NCBI RefSeq assembly: GCF_900496995.4 | Contig: NC_044008.1 | Location: 14,393,276 to 14,457,275, forward strand | Source of the DNA: Aquila chrysaetos chrysaetos | Lineage: Eukaryota; Chordata; Aves; Accipitriformes; Accipitridae | Length of the DNA: 64,000 nt | Direction: 5' to 3' | Shown: in pieces, positions 35,500 through 50,400 of the stretch | Position numbering within the stretch: the first letter of the stretch is position 1 | Layout of the letters: every line of letters starts with the position of its first letter | The notes under the pieces: model-generated | What the model saw: only the letters and a program-made list of their open reading frames with translations | The model's database searches: none | What the model was told of the DNA's origin: nothing | Translations under genes and position numbers: made by a program

Positions 35500-38264
35500 A
35501 GCATCTTCTGAAGTGGTACTGGGAGCCTGGCTCTGGCTTCTGACACGAGCAGGCTCCCCACGGCGGCCCGGCAGCAGAGACTGGCTGGGCACTGAGCGAG
35601 AGGGACGCAGAGGGTGAAGGTCAGGGCGTTTTGCGCAGCCCTGAGGGGCGGTTCGGGAGTGCGAAGGGACCACACGCGTGTGCCCTCGCGGGGCCTGGCC
35701 GTCTGCAAGTGGCTTGGCATGTGCAAGGGGCAGCCGGGCATCACCAGCAACAAGCCCGACCTGCGGAGGGGCACACCGGGCAAAAAGCCACCTCTGTCGC
35801 AGCTTCAGGGACCCTTAAACCTCGACACACGTGGGCCTGACACATGGGTGTAATGATAAGGTGATGTGAAAAGGCTGACACCGTGATGAAAAAATCAGAA
35901 CAGAAAACAAATGGGTGGTAACTTCTTTCTTCTTCCCAGCACTCTTCATTTATTGAAAATATCTCGTCAGAGCCTTGCATCCCCAGAGCTGCACAGTCAT
36001 ACTACTTTTATTTATTTCATCTGCTTGTAAATTGTAAGATTAGTTGTTTTTCAGAGCAAGCCCTATCCAAGAAATACGTCAGGACCATAAAACGTGGAGC
36101 CAACATACAGTGACCATGTGGATGCAGTAAGGAAGTTAGGAGTGGTACCTCCACTTCAGTTTTGACCCACAAAATTACTTTTTCAACCAAAATAAGTCTG
36201 CTTGGAAAATCAGACTCATAGGTTAGTTTAAAAAAAATCTTAATTCGTATTAGCAGCAAAGCAAAGCATTAGGATAAGCCAGAATATTATAGAATAAGCA
36301 GATATTTTTCATTATTCCAAATCCTCCACCAGAAGTCTAAATTCATCACTTACAAGTCAAATATTCCTCCCAGCTCCCTTTGAGAAGGTCACTGAGAAAT
36401 TGCTCAGAGCGGTTGTCAATGAGAATCTCTTGTATAATATAAAGTATAAATGAGACCACAGCATTTTTATCCTCAAGAGGAATCATGGCTATACTGCTAA
36501 GGAGCTATCCGGTCATTGAGTGAAAACTGCCAGACTCCCATCTCTGCCCTTGGCTCCTCTTGGAAAAATCTGTCCCTCCGTGTCTCAGTGTCATCAATTT
36601 AACATGAGACCACATCAACTGGCCCAGGATGGGCAGCAGGCTCAGGGTGTGACTGTACTAGGTTAGATACCGATTGCAGTGCTACCAAGCTCCCTTTACG
36701 CTAACAATACTAAGTAGTCTTAGTAAAACAAAGAGTCTGCTTCACCAGCTTTTAAGTGTTAAGGTGCTCCGGACATCATCCTAATGCCCAGTAAGGTGGA
36801 TCACAGGGCTCCACCAGGGACACTTCGCTCCAGATCAGGGCTTTCTGGCCATGCTACAACCTCATTTTATAAGGTCTTAAAGATTTCCAGTGCCAGAAAT
36901 TCTATTGCTCTCTCTTCAGGATGACATAAGGGTGCTTTTTAAACTATTTGACTTGTATCAAATATTTTCATTTTTAATACAATTGTCCTTCCCTTCCCCA
37001 TGTTGGACTTTGCTCCACCAGTGCTAGATATCAGCTCCGAGTCACGGCAGGGGCACATCAGCTATGAAGAAGTCTCCTCTTTTCCATATCTTCAATGAGC
37101 TGAGTAGAGCAACCTCTGTAAGTCCCAGTGAGCTCCCTGCTCAGCCCTCCACGCAGTGGTAACCCCTCAAGAAGCACTCCCTGGAGAGCAGCATCCCTGG
37201 CAGATGCGGGTCCTCCCGTTTCTTGTATGACACGACGCACAACAGTGTGAAAAGACACTCATAAAACTGAGCAGGCTCTTGGAGAGCTGCCACGGAGGGG
37301 AGGGGACGAACCTGTGAAATTGGTATCTTAAAATATGCTGCTGGGTCATCATGTGTTGACTTGTAACAGGTTTAAAGATTTCTGATGGATGTTTATAGAG
37401 CTGGAAGAAATCCTAGGGTGTACCTGTAAACCCCTCATCATCTTTGCATTTCTTCTCTTTTCTCAAAGTTCACCTGAAGCCCCCCAGGATGCACCCCCTC
37501 TCCTCCCCCCCTGGAAAGGGGACCTCAGTAGCTCCAGTGCAGCTCCATTGCTCAGCTTCACGTACCCATATAGGAACTTCTGCCAGTCAATGTGCCGGTC
37601 CTGGATTGCTTTTTCCATGGTAGCTCCTTCTACGATAAAAACAGATGACCAGCCCGGGTGCCTGTGTGTCCCTGCAGCACCTGGTCCGTTGGCAAGGGAG
37701 TATCTGCCAAAGCGATGCCTATGAACATCCATACCCGCTGCTTTTCGCCAAAAGCCGTGGCAGAAGACACACAGTTGGCTGGTGCACCCCAGTGTATGCC
37801 CACCGTGACTGGTGGTGAGGGACAGCCCCTCTGCTCCACTCCCTTCAGCTATTTGGAAGAAGTTCTCAGGGGTTTGGACTTTTTTCTCTCCAAAATCCTT
37901 TCTGGAAGGGCACGTGCCACAACGGCACATGCCACTGCCTCCTGTCCCTAAGGAGGAGGCAGGTGATGTCTCCAAAGTGGCCTGGGGAGACTGGAGTTCG
38001 CAGCTTAGTGACATAAATATCCTCCACCTCCTGCTCTCAGGCAGGGTCGGGGTCACGGCGCTGTCTCTGCCGCTTCATGGTCACAACACGGCTTTATCAG
38101 CCGTCACAGGGGGCTCGGGGCACTGCTCCTGGCAACACTATCTGGCTCATTTCTTGGCCTTCCCCTTGCTCTTCCTTCCAGTAAGATAAGAGGAAAGGAG
38201 TTATCTTTGTTAGCTGTACACACAGACTTAATTCCTCACCGCAGAGCTGGAAATCCTGGGTTTC
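35500..38264. other. Intergenic, no gene supported
   Basis: Includes a 197-codon minus-strand open frame at 37463-38056 that I do not recognise. It overlaps plus-strand frames of 97-125 codons, has no splice, promoter or homology evidence, and lies in moderately GC-rich DNA. Remaining sequence is AT-rich and featureless by eye. Confidence 0.5.
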
Positions 38265-38430
38265 CAGGCACGGGTGCCGCTGCCACGCTGCTGCAGGCGC
38301 GGGGGCACGGGCAGCCCTGCCCGGGGCTGCCGGCGGGCTCCGCTCCGCGACCGGCTCTGCCCGTCCACCTCGCCGAACGGCCAGGCACGGCACCCGGGGC
38401 TGGGCGAGAGCGCAACCGCCGTCCAACCTG
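38265..38430. other. Isolated CpG-rich islet
   Basis: About 165 bases with dense CpG and GC (for example GGCGCGGGGGCACGGGCAG and CCGCTCCGCGACCGG) in otherwise CpG-poor intergenic DNA, about 10 kb upstream of RELN. It may be a small regulatory island or a GC-rich repeat remnant. Confidence 0.4.
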
Positions 38431-38439
38431 GTGACTCCC

Positions 38440-41400
38440 AATGGGCTTTTTATTGAAGGAGGAGGTACTGCAGAGGTACCACGACCAAGTGGGAGCTCAC
38501 CGCGGCTCTGGTTTGCGGGAGGAGGTGGAAACGCAGCTCAGGCTGTAGCTGCCTCTGCCTTTGCCCTGCTACGGCTGCGCGTCTGCCGCTCTCCTGCAGC
38601 TGAACACCCACGTCCCACCTCCCAGCGACCCAGGGAGCAGGCAGGGGAGTATTTGCTCAGTGGGGCTGGAGTGGCTGTGTCCGCCCGCCAGCAGCCTGGC
38701 CCGAAATCAAAGGATGTTTGTCAAATCTTCTAGGAGCCTTGAATGGAAGAAGATATAGAAATGCAAAGCATGGTATTCTTTTTTTTTTTTTTCCCCCCTT
38801 TGGCAAATGGCCTAGAAAAGTAACAAAAAGAGACAGAAATGCCAAAAAGTAAACCACCTACTGTTGTCTCCCGGAGATAAACCAGAACATTGTTCCAAGC
38901 AGCAGAATGCTGCTGTCATTTCTCCTGGAAGTGAAGAGAGCGTCACCCAGTCCTGGGGAGGGGGCCAGAGGAGAGAGAAAGAGAAACGAGCGGTTCAGAC
39001 GAACCTCTGAAAGGGAAGTCAAGGTAGTGCCTTTAAATGTGTTTGGCACGGAGCAAAATAATACGCGATGTCACGTATTTAGAAAAATCATTGCTGCGGG
39101 AAGTTAATGCTGCTTCAGAGACACTTGCGACATTCAGCGGATTACAATAGTTTGTTGTGGATTATTATGACTCCCACTCCTGAGGAAAGATCTTCTGGGC
39201 ATGAGTCATGGGGACCCTGCCCGGCTGTGTTATTCTGTTCCATGGCACCCTATTGTGCATTATATTTTTCTCCCCCACACACCAAAAATGCAGACTTTCA
39301 AGTATATGATTCCCAACATTCAACACATGCAGCAAGGACTGAACCACAGGGACTGCAGCTTGCTCCTGCACTATTTGCCATTTTAATTCTTTTGAGCATA
39401 ATAGCAGCTTTTAAGCAAGATCCCTCTGTTTGCTTTAGTATTAGTTTGTGTTTATTAAGCCACGTCCCATCACTAACGAAATTAACATCAGGCTCAGAAA
39501 GATTTGACCTTTCACGTGAGTAATAGCAAGGTTACAATGTTCGGTTTCTCCCTCTTTCAAAGATTATTGGCCAACAAAGCATAATCTTGGGGCAAGAAGC
39601 GCAAAAAGTGCCTGCGGGCTTTGGCATAGCAGCTTAAGCAAATCCTGCAGGAGTAGCTCCGGGGGCTCCCGGCCTGCCCCGCCCCATCCCCATGCTGCTG
39701 CTAACGTCCCTCCGAGCTCCAAAACAGAGCCGATTCAGCACCTACGTCTTTGCTGCTCCACCCTCGTGCCTCAGCTTGAGCTGACTCGGGCAGGTGTTTT
39801 CTGCTGCCGACACCACCAGCGCAGCAGTAACCTCTGGCAGGCAGGTGGGAGACAGCTCCGTCTTCAGCCACTGTCGCTGTTTGCTTCACTGCCCACGAGC
39901 TGAAGCCCTGAGGAGCTGAAGCTCCATTTGCAGTCGGAGCAAGCTGTGGAAAGTCAGCAATTCACCTTTCTCATATTCTTTGGGGATAAAACAAAGCAGG
40001 CAACAACAGATTTAATATAGCAATGCACTAAGGGAGCTGGATTTTGGAAATCACGTATCCAATAACTCACTGGCCAGTACCAGGAACTGTCGATGGCATC
40101 TTTACTCATCACAGTCAGCTGAGTTAAATTTCCTTGGCGGCTACTTCCCAGCCACAATCACCACTTTATTTCTTCACGTTTTCACGCACTTCGCCCACTG
40201 AGAGGACGTTACCCGGCCGCCTTCATGCTGCTGGGTAGAGGATGCTCCCAGGTGGCAGAGGAGTGCTGTATCTCATTCCTGCCCTACGATACAGTGACAC
40301 ACATAACGAAACCGTTGATGAATTGTATTCTTCCTGCAGGCTACTGGGTCTGTGAAGGATCAAAGTAAATGTACGTTTTCATAACTCCAGGTGCTTAAGG
40401 AAAGTAATAAATAACGGCAATGCTGTGGCTGTGTATAGACTCTGTACCCAGGGACAAAGCATTTCGCAAACACAGGTAAGAAATGTTATTCATATTTTAT
40501 ACAAAGGGGAACTTACAACCCAGACAACACGTAGTATTTTTCCTTCTATGTGCTCAATGTATTGGAACAAAATCTATTTTAATAATATTACATTTGGCAC
40601 AGCTCTCAACCCTGCGCTCCCATGTACAGCTCCAAAGCTGTTTGCTGCTCTGGGTGATGACTGCTCTGAGCGAAATTTCTGGGCTCAGGACTATGACTGG
40701 AGGCACATCAATGCTCTTGTACACTGGTACGACCATGTCCTAGTAAAGTTACATACTGGGTGAGTAAGCATCCAGCCCTTGTAAGCCCTTATGCAGGCTG
40801 AAACGCTGGGACTGTGCAGCCTGACCAGGACCAGGCTTGTCGGGCCGTGACTTGCGGCAGCACGCTGCCTTTGCCTTCCCACTGGCCTAAATGTCTGCTT
40901 GGGAAGCAAGGTGATGGGGACCATCAGCCCCCAAAACTGTGTGTGCAGCCTTCGGGGCTCAGGCAGGTTGGCTCAGGGCGTGCTCGAAGGACACCACATG
41001 CAGGGTGACCCGGTGACCGGTGCGAGAAGCTGGAGGCTGTGGGAGAAACCGGAGGGAATGACTTTGTTCTTTGTTTGAAATAATGTTTTTCCCACTCTGA
41101 TTAAACTGCACTGCAGCTCATTAACTATTCAGGTGTTGTCCACATCTTTAGAGAAGGAAACGCAAGATGACAGACTATTTAACAAGTTCATTTTGAGCAC
41201 AAAATGTGTTTAAGGCAGGAAAAAATATTACTTCATGCAAAACTTCGGTCGGTGTAATTGCAGGTCTGACTGCTTCGAAGATGAAAAGCCTCTTTTTTAA
41301 TTCAAGGCAAATGTAGCAGAAATAATGTTTAGAAAAGAGGTGCAGGTAGGTACACACCAGGGAGTGCAATTTTAATATCCTGAGTACAAGATTTTTTAAG

Positions 41401-44400
41401 TCGTTGTCTGACCCCACATTAACACACTTGGTTACCTTTCATCTGCCACATTCATCTTTGTTGATTTCTTCCCCCCACCCCGTAATTTGTTTGCCTGTGT
41501 TTTCTCCTGTTTACCTTTAGGGCTGATGCTCCGGTCTGCTTCGTGCCTCCTCGGAGGCTCAGCACTGACCCTGCGAACGCCACGGGTCGAGGTCTGGCTT
41601 AATCCTCCACGGCCAAAACCACTCACGGTTCCTCCAGAGCCTGCCAGCGCGGGCACATCTTTAGCACGGGGAAGACACACCGTGTGGTCCACCCTCCGGA
41701 CACCTGCCCTTAAAAATATGCAATGAGACCAGGAGGTCATTAACCAAGAAAGCACCAGGTAATTGCCGACAAGCTCTGAAGTTCGGGGCAGATCCACACC
41801 CAGCGCTCCAGCCGTGCCTCACTGCGGGGTCAGAGAGCTCCCAGGTCCGGGGTCTATCCTGGCCACATCCCAGTCCTGCTCCAGGGCAAAGCATCACTGC
41901 AGACAACCACCAGGCTGGGGCAAGTTTCTGCAGGAGCCAGAAGCCCCCCGTGAGGTGCTCTCACCACCTCTATCTAGCTCTCGGAGCTGACGTGCCGTTT
42001 GAATAAGGACCCCAGCACTGTGGCAAGTCGCAAGCCCTTTCTTCCCTGCTCTGCAGGCTGGGTGGCCAGGTTGCTCATTCCAATGTACAAACCTCTGCTC
42101 AAAAAGCAAGCTATCCAAAAGGTCTTATGAGGGGGTCATAAGCAACTGGAAGGGCTGAGGCTCCTGGACACCCTGTGCTGAAACCCTTCAGTTTGTGCTT
42201 TTCCCATGAAAGCTTTCAAGCCTGGGACTCCGTGGGAGCCAGGCACCCAACTTGCCACTGAACTGTGGAGCGGGTGGGAGAACTTCAGCTCTGCTGATCT
42301 TTTCCAAATATTGACCTACATCCACGCAGGACAGCTGCCAGGACAGGTGGGCTGCGGGAGGGGAGCAGGGAGGAAAGGCACGGCTCAGCCAGGAATTCAG
42401 AGAATACCCTCGACCACCCACCACCCTCCCGCCTTTGCTCGGCGGCCCCAGAACACCACCGTTCAGTGTGGTCGAACCAAAGGCTGCTGCCCAGGCTGGG
42501 TGTCAGCATCCTGCTCGGCTCCTCCATCCTTTACACCCATCTGCCTCCGTGGGCTGCGCTCGCTTTTCCACCGAGCTCCGCAGGGCGGCCCTGAGCACCC
42601 CATGAGCTCTGGCAGAAACTTCTTGAAAAGTCGAAAACCTGCTGATTAGCTATAATATTCCTTGTTGGAGGCACTGGATTTTGTGCTGTTTACTAAGTCT
42701 CACATACCTCCTGATTCAATGTTTTGTAAATTTAGCGCTCTCCAGCTTCAGCTGATGTGTGGATGCAGACGCTCTCGGATGCTATTTATTCTACAAGTGA
42801 GAAACGACTTGATAATTTATGGGTTGTAAACCCAAAGTTGTACAGGTTTTTACCTCAGGGAGAGAATGAATACATGTCTCATTTCAACACATTTTAGACA
42901 ATGTGCTCCTTTTTAATGGCTTCCTTTGATTTTACTCTGAAATATGTAGACACTTCCTGCTAGGATTCTCATATGAGAGCTTCATGCTGTTCTGTCAGGT
43001 TGCATATTTTCCCCCTGAATTTCTTAGAGAAGATCTCGCTTATCTGAATTACAAAGATGTTAATGTTGTGTTGTCACTGTGAATAAGGAGTTTAGGCAAA
43101 GATTTTATTTTGATTAAGAAATGGAAGAGTTGGAGAATAATTACTGCATTGGCAATGTGAAACTTATGGATGTGTAAAAAGAATCAGAATGTATTTATTT
43201 ATTTATAGATGTTGAAATTAGGGTATGCTTTTGCCCGCAAGTAGAAGAACTTGCACATACAGCTGTGAAGTGTAGCTGAGGCTATGTGCATGCTAATTGT
43301 ACCCTGAGAGGAGGATATAACTGTAATGGATATACATTGGTGTATTGGGTGAGGAATTTTTAGGCAATGGCATTTGACATTACAGTTCAAGGATGGAAAA
43401 GATTTATTGATCCATGAGTTGAATAGTGACCCTGGTTTCACCTCTTGTTAGTGCTCTGTAAATTGCATTTAAAAACTGTACCATAATGAATCCTTAGGCT
43501 CAGATAAATGTAAATCCTTCCCTCGACAGATCACAACAGAGCAAAAGCCTGAAGGAGATGCTTAGCTCCATGATCTGCTTAATTTGGTGGATATTTTCAT
43601 TAGATCAGGGTCAGTTTTGTAGGATTCCTCCATCTTCGCTTTCCTGATAACATCATTTATTTTGATCTATAACAACCTCCCAGGCCAATATTTGTAAGCA
43701 GTGACTGAAGTCATGAGTCAACATCATCTTGACATACAGGATGTCAAACTGGACAGGAAGGTTTATTGTGTCACTGGGCTCAGCTTTGCATCGCTAAGAT
43801 AATTATTAAACCTGGGGTAAACAGAACTTTGATCCCATGTGTATTTTTAAATGATTGGCAATGGCTGATTTTACAAAAATGTCATTTTGAAAAGCTATTC
43901 TCCATAGGAATTCATTGTGTCAATATATAAGGTGTCCAGTGCAAGGTTTAGTAAAGTAAACTAGCCCGTAGAAAAGCTGCTGGCATGGGGTGCTACGCGA
44001 GGAGCTGCGGGGCCTCCTCTGATTCCCAGCCAAAGAGGAGTGTGAAATGTTCATCTCCCAAAGGAGAAAGCAATCCACTCACATCAGTGCTATTGACTAG
44101 TGAGAAAAGGTGACCGTGGTCAGGGAAAAAGTAGATGTGTAAAAGGATAAAAATGTGCGCTGTAAGAATGCAGCAGGACCTCTCTCTCTTTAAAATTATT
44201 GTTTCCATCTCTCCCTTTGGTCATGGGAAGGCTGTCTAAGCATCTTCCCCCTGTGATCTTCTCCAACGTCAGCTTCATATTGGCCAAACAGTGTCCACCT
44301 TCCTCTGCCACATCCCTTCCTGCGTGAGAAAGGTGCTGAAGTGCCCAGTGGAAGAGGTGGGCACCTACGGGATGGGCACTAGCACTTGTCTTAGGCACTG

Positions 44401-47400
44401 ATCCCCAAAACATCGTCCATGACCAGAGTCAGGTGCTGGAGGTTTGTGTTTATACATGTGCGAAGGTAGGGAAATTTGGGGAAAATAAGCAAAGTTAGGG
44501 AAGAAAGGAAATACAGAGGGAGAAGTGAATCTGGGTGAATTCAGGTGAACCTCTGACTGCAGATGGGTGTCAAAGGCACCCAGCGTCAGAGGTGCAGGTC
44601 GGCTGACGGGAAGGGACCCCCCCTGCAGAAGTGCACCAGCCCATCTGTCATGGGGAAAGCTCATGCTTGCAGTGTAGTAACTCATCACCAAGAAAAAAGT
44701 AGATGGGACGCTTTAGTAACCATCTTACTTACCAGGGCAAGTCTGTGCCTACGAAGTGCTTACCTGTGCCTTGGATGACGGACAGTTAAGAGTCCTGTAG
44801 CTGCTCAAGAAATGCCGTGAGGGTGACACACAGCCGTACGTCGGCAGTCAGCGGCACTTCCTTCAGGTTGCTAATAAAGGACCAAAGTGAGTGGGTATGC
44901 ATAAATCTAAGGTACGGATGGGCAGAGTCGTGAGCAGCAGCATCAACATTTTCCCTCTCAGCCTGCTTTGCTGTGCTGGATTAACCAATGCTCGGAGCCC
45001 GGGAAGGCAAATGGCCGGCCTAAGCACAGCTGCTATCCCAGCACATGAAGTCTAAAGAGGGATCACCCAATTCATTCATTTATGGTTCTACTTTAATTAA
45101 AGGAATTCTTCCTATGATTTCATTATAGAAATAATTTCCAACAGTGTGCTGGAATAAAATTATGTTTCCCCCACCAATAAAATTTTGTGGATGTGTGTAA
45201 TTATACAGCTCCTGTATTTGAATTGTAAGATGTACTGCACCGTGGCGTCTTATGACTATGTAAATTTAAAGCCCTAAATATTTCATACTAGCTGTAAAAT
45301 AACATAGTGTAATCAAAAAGTATGCCAGAGCTGGAAAGGACGGGCTAGGTGTGAAGATGATGAAAACTCATCTGTTTGCTTGGCGCTGTCAGTCGGGTGT
45401 TACTTGTCTACCTTTCCTGAGATCTCGCAGGTAATTTATGGCAGATTTTGCTGCTATTTATTGCTACCCATCCCCGTAGGTGCAGTTATTAATGTATCTA
45501 CAAACCGTCCTGCACTTCTGCACCTGGAGAGTGCTCTCCACACTCCACTCTCCTCACCTCAGAGGAGAAGGCCACGGCCGAGGACCCTCTGGCAGACAGC
45601 CCCGAGACCTGGAAGGGGATCCCCTGAATCAGTGCTGAAGTACAGCTGGTGGCTTGAAATAATAACCAAATCACTGTGAAGTAAACGTCCTCCTATTTAT
45701 AGTGATAAAAAAAGTATCCACAGATGGGCAGATATCTGCAGAGAAAATCTGCAAAGGAATAGCAGGTGAAACCTCAGCATGCCGGCTAGGCTGCTTCCTA
45801 ATAGCTTCTCTGTATCACCTCTAGCAAATGGATATCTACAGCGGTGTCATTTATTGTTGATGACTGATAATAGGATTACTGCTCCCACATCCAAGAAGCA
45901 TGGCATCCCAAATAGCATCGTTTCATGCTGAAGGAAAGACGTTATTATCACATCCTGACTTCGCATACTGCTCAACCAGTTATCTGTGCAGGACTCAGTG
46001 TAGAGCTCTGAGACTTTATAGGATATTATCATGTTATATGAAATTCAGGCTGCTGCAGCTATAAATCAAGAGGACACCTCATATGGTGGCTGGTTCTCCT
46101 TGGAACAGCATCTCTAAGCAGAAGCTCTGTTCTCTGAAAGATTAGAGTGTGATTTAAAAAAAAAAAAAATTGTTGCCAATGAATTTAAAGCTCATGAAAA
46201 AGGCAGGTTTAATAACTTTGGTGTTCTCTGTTTAGCAATGTCATATGTACAGCTACAGCATAAGCTTGTCCACAACTCCTTAAGAAGATACCCCAAGCCT
46301 GACTACAGAATCCCTACTTTGCAAGACTAAGCGGATAATTCATTTTAAATAGTATTTCTTAAACAGCATTTCCATCTATAGAGACTGGCGAGAAGCGTGC
46401 AGGCTGTGCCACCGGCCAAACGCAGGGAACATCTGTCTACAGGGAAACAGTAGGGGCTGCATATATTCAGGGTGCAGTTTTTGGGGCAGCTGAGCTGATC
46501 CTAATGGCTTGTGGCTACCAAAGCGCGCCCTTCCCTGTCCCTCCTGGCCCATCCCAGAGACATAGCAAAAAGCTCTCCAGTTTTTTAGCTGAGTTAGTTT
46601 TTGGCTCACAGCGGGGTGAGACCAGCTCCAGAACTGGCACAAAGCAAATGGTGGAAGCACATGGCACAGGGTGGCTGGGGGGAGAGAGGACAGGACCCGC
46701 TGGCAAGGGGAGATAACTCACCCAGTCTGGCGGGACTGAGCCCTTTTATGGTGGGGCACGGTGGAGGCTTGGAGATGCTCAGCTTTGGCAAGGCTTTGCC
46801 CTCCAGCCTTGCACAGCCTGTGAAGATCAGGAGTGCCGAGTCTGTGGGTGCCCAGAAGAGCTGGTATTGCCCCAGGTACTGCGTATTTATTAGCACAGCT
46901 CTCAGCTGAGCCCTTCTCTTGTGTTCCTTCGCCAGGAGGAGTGAAAACTGCATTTGTTGGGCACAAGAGGCTGGCTTACCCTTGATGGAGAAACTATAGC
47001 TGGAAGAGAAACGTCACCTTCAAAAATCATACAGCTGTGAAAGTACTGCTAAATATAAAAGTTGGAGTAACGGCAGCTGAGTACCAAAGGTGAAAGGCAG
47101 AAAGCTTTGCTCAGCTCTGTGCAGCCGGTCTGAGCTTTCCAGTCCACCCCAGTTAGAGCCTCAGCTGGAGCCATCTCTGCTCGGCTGCTGACTACGAACA
47201 TTTGAGCAAATACCTTGTCTCCTTTTGCTGACAGGAGGCCGTATTATTCACAGGTCAACTGAACCAGGGCATGCAAAGGAGATTGGGGTCGAACATTAAA
47301 GATACATTTATATAAACTTATCCCTAATTGAGCTGTAAGAAGGTCAATTCCATTTCCAGGGATCAAGATGCAGAGGTGGGCTCTCCTATCATTAACCTCA

Positions 47401-50400
47401 GGTGTATCTAGAGCCCGCTCCAAAACCCACTGGAGTCAGACAAAGTCTTTGGATCTGCCCCGCAAATGCTGTTAATCCTCAGATTTTAAAAACTTATAAT
47501 GAGAAATCAAAGCTAAAATTCCAGCAACAATGAACTAATTCTCCCGATGGCCAAATACGCTTAGTAGCTGACCCTGGGAAGTTAGGCTGAAGCAGCAGAT
47601 TTTCCTACAGACTTTTCACCTGTGCTGTTATTTCATTTCTTCACAAAGAAATGTGTTAAACTGATTGAAAAGACCAACTTTTGCACAACCCCCGTCCTTC
47701 TATTTCACCTGCGTTTTTAAGAATAGACCTGAGAGGGGAAATGGCAGGTTATAAGCTTGCAGCAGACTTAAAAACTCCTGTATGCCTCTCCTTGGGACTC
47801 CCAGCAAACAAATGGAAAGGGAGTTACTGGATGTGCCGGGGAAAATTATGTTAAGGGCCTTGTAAGTTCAAAACAAAGCAGTTTGTGAGGGAAAGCAACC
47901 CTCAGACTGACGCAGTTTATCATTTAGGATTCACTCCATACACATAGGGGGAAGGAAGAAAGTTCTACAGCATCTAAAACAGAAGGATGGCACTTCATCA
48001 TCCTTTGGAAAAGTACAAAGAGCTCCAAGTGTGTACGCAAAAGTAATCGTTTAATAACAAAGTTCTGTTGGTTACAAGTTAAGGCTTTAAAATGCCCACT
48101 GACTATAAAGGCTTGTAATATTTCAGTAGTTTATTGCCTCTGAGAGGTGTTGCCACTTCATTATACATTTTCTGGTTGTTCAAAAGCCTACGATGCTAAA
48201 GATGTGCTTTCTTCTGCCTGAAATAATGCCTGAGACTTGAGTGAGGGAGTGAATGTATGGCGTATGCTGCTCATGAATAAAAGATGTTTGCAGCTAAGCA
48301 ATCTAGAGTGTTCCTCTCTTAGGGGATTAATGCTATTCATCAGAAATTTTAAAAGAGTAATTTTTGCAGACTTTTTTTTTTTTAAAAAAAAGAGGAGGAA
48401 TCCAATTACTTGAGTAATGGTGAGGATGCTTTAGTGGAGGGGATGGCGGGGAGGGAACCAGGGAGATCGTCGAGCCTCGCCACGGTGGTGGGAGGCATCT
48501 CAGTGCCGTCCCTGGCCCTAAGCAGAGGCAAGCTCTCCACGGGGAAACACCACAAGCCTCCCATGCACCTTGCTGGCAGAGGCAGCACCGCGGACAGGCA
48601 CAGGGAAACTCGCCCCGTGGCAGAAACTGTGCTGAAAATGGGGCTGCTTCTAAGCAGGAGGCTCAGAGTGTCACTCGGACACTTCAGAGAAGGTGCAAGC
48701 ATGGCCAAACACGGCAGCACTTTAACTTTCCATCTCTCACCTGGGGTGCCCAGCGCTCGCTCGAGCTCCCAACTACCCCAGACCATCCGAAGGGGTGACC
48801 CTTTTTGCTGAAGGAGGAGACCTCTCACCCACGCCTTCAGGGATGGCCCCAAGTCCTGAGGACACGTTCCCGTCACCGCTGGGCTCCCAGGTACAGCCTC
48901 AGAGGCTGCCTGAGATGCAAAATGCGTGGGCACCGACTCCCCAGCAAACAGCCAGCCGGGTGTCACGAGAACCGTCTTACAGGATTTACCAGGGAAGGGT
49001 TTGTGCAGGATGGGAAGTAGCGCAAGTGTGAAACTGCTCTGCTGAAGTGTAACTCCGAGACTGGCACCCACGCCGTGCTTCTGCACATGCATCCAAAACA
49101 CCGGCAACAGTCAGTCAAGACACCAGAGAAAGGGAACGTGCCGCATATGCTGCCACAGGCAGCTCCTGGCAGCGCAGTCCTTGCACCTGACTGACTACAC
49201 CACCACAGTCACACCGGGGATGCCGAAACCTCTGGCCATGTCACCCACCTTGGGCATGGAGCTCCTGGAGGAGCACTGAAGGTTGCTTGTGGAGAGCAGC
49301 CGTGCAGCTCCAGCCCAGAAACACATGCATCGAGTTAATCTAGCTTCCTCACAACAGCCAGGATCTTTAAAGCTTGCAGATGTTTCAAATGACATCTTGA
49401 GATGCTGTCGGTGCTCCCGTGTTCAGCTGAGGGGGAAGCTGCAACCAGTGCTCTCCAGGTCCCTTTTCTTTTTGGTAGCACAGAAGCTTACACTCACGTG
49501 CTCTGGCCGGGCCGTGACCAAGCCTGTAAGTGATGGATGTCCCTCTGTCCCTCTGCTTGACCCAGGCCTCGGCAGCACAACTAGGTACAACCAGTTGAAG
49601 CGTTCCTCCGTGGAGAGCCTCTGTATGTAACCCATCAGGAACTGCTCTGTACGTGGCAAGAAGAAAGGGAAGACCCCTGTATGCCCATGACAGTTTTATC
49701 CTCCAGGTATCACCTCTTCACCTTACAGTCTCCACAACATAGTTTTTTCTTTTTGGCTCTTGAAAATATTTCTTGTTTTTCTTTTAACTTGGCAGTGAAT
49801 GATCGAATTTGTTTTGTGAAGAGTCACAAGAAACCACAGCTCTGAAAATGTGAGAAAGAATGAAAAATACTCCAGTTTCTCTAATGCGGTGGCTCTGCCT
49901 GCAGGGTTAGCAGGCAGCAGATTGCAATTATAGTTTAAGCATCTATTCATTTTATTGCAGGAAAAGCATCAACATGTGTGCTGTATTTTTTGGCTTCTAA
50001 ACAGCAGAGTAAATGTACATAAAATGGAGAGGTGATGTACGATATATGAAAAGAAGACATTTTGATCCATGCAGCAAAATGAAACGTATGCAAATTATTA
50101 GCAGTTTATATGGAATAAAGTTTTACAATACACAATTTTATGTGCTTGCACAGAGAATCTGTAATCCTACTAAGGAACATTCAGCCTACCTATAATGAAT
50201 GAGGGTTTTTAGAATGAGAAACCTTTTAAGGTTTGAGCCAATAAATATCTAAAATATGGAGATTAAAAATAACATAGGAATACACATAGTAGCCAAATGA
50301 AATAATCACATTTGTGCTTAAGGAATGAAGTATTGAGCAAACTCTTCATTTTCCCTAGAAATACTTTGCTTTAAATTCCATATTTTCTTTTGCCACATTT

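Noticed and set aside
37463..38056. A 197-codon minus-strand open frame
   Set aside because: Plus-strand frames of 97-125 codons overlap it and its composition looks random. I considered a retroposed gene fragment but found no recognisable domain and no poly(A) tail.
48406..49107. A 233-codon minus-strand open frame
   Set aside because: It overlaps plus-strand frames of 133 and 78 codons, lies in GC-richer DNA, and resembles no protein I know. No promoter, splice or poly(A) context supports it. A protein search with a significant conserved hit would reverse this.
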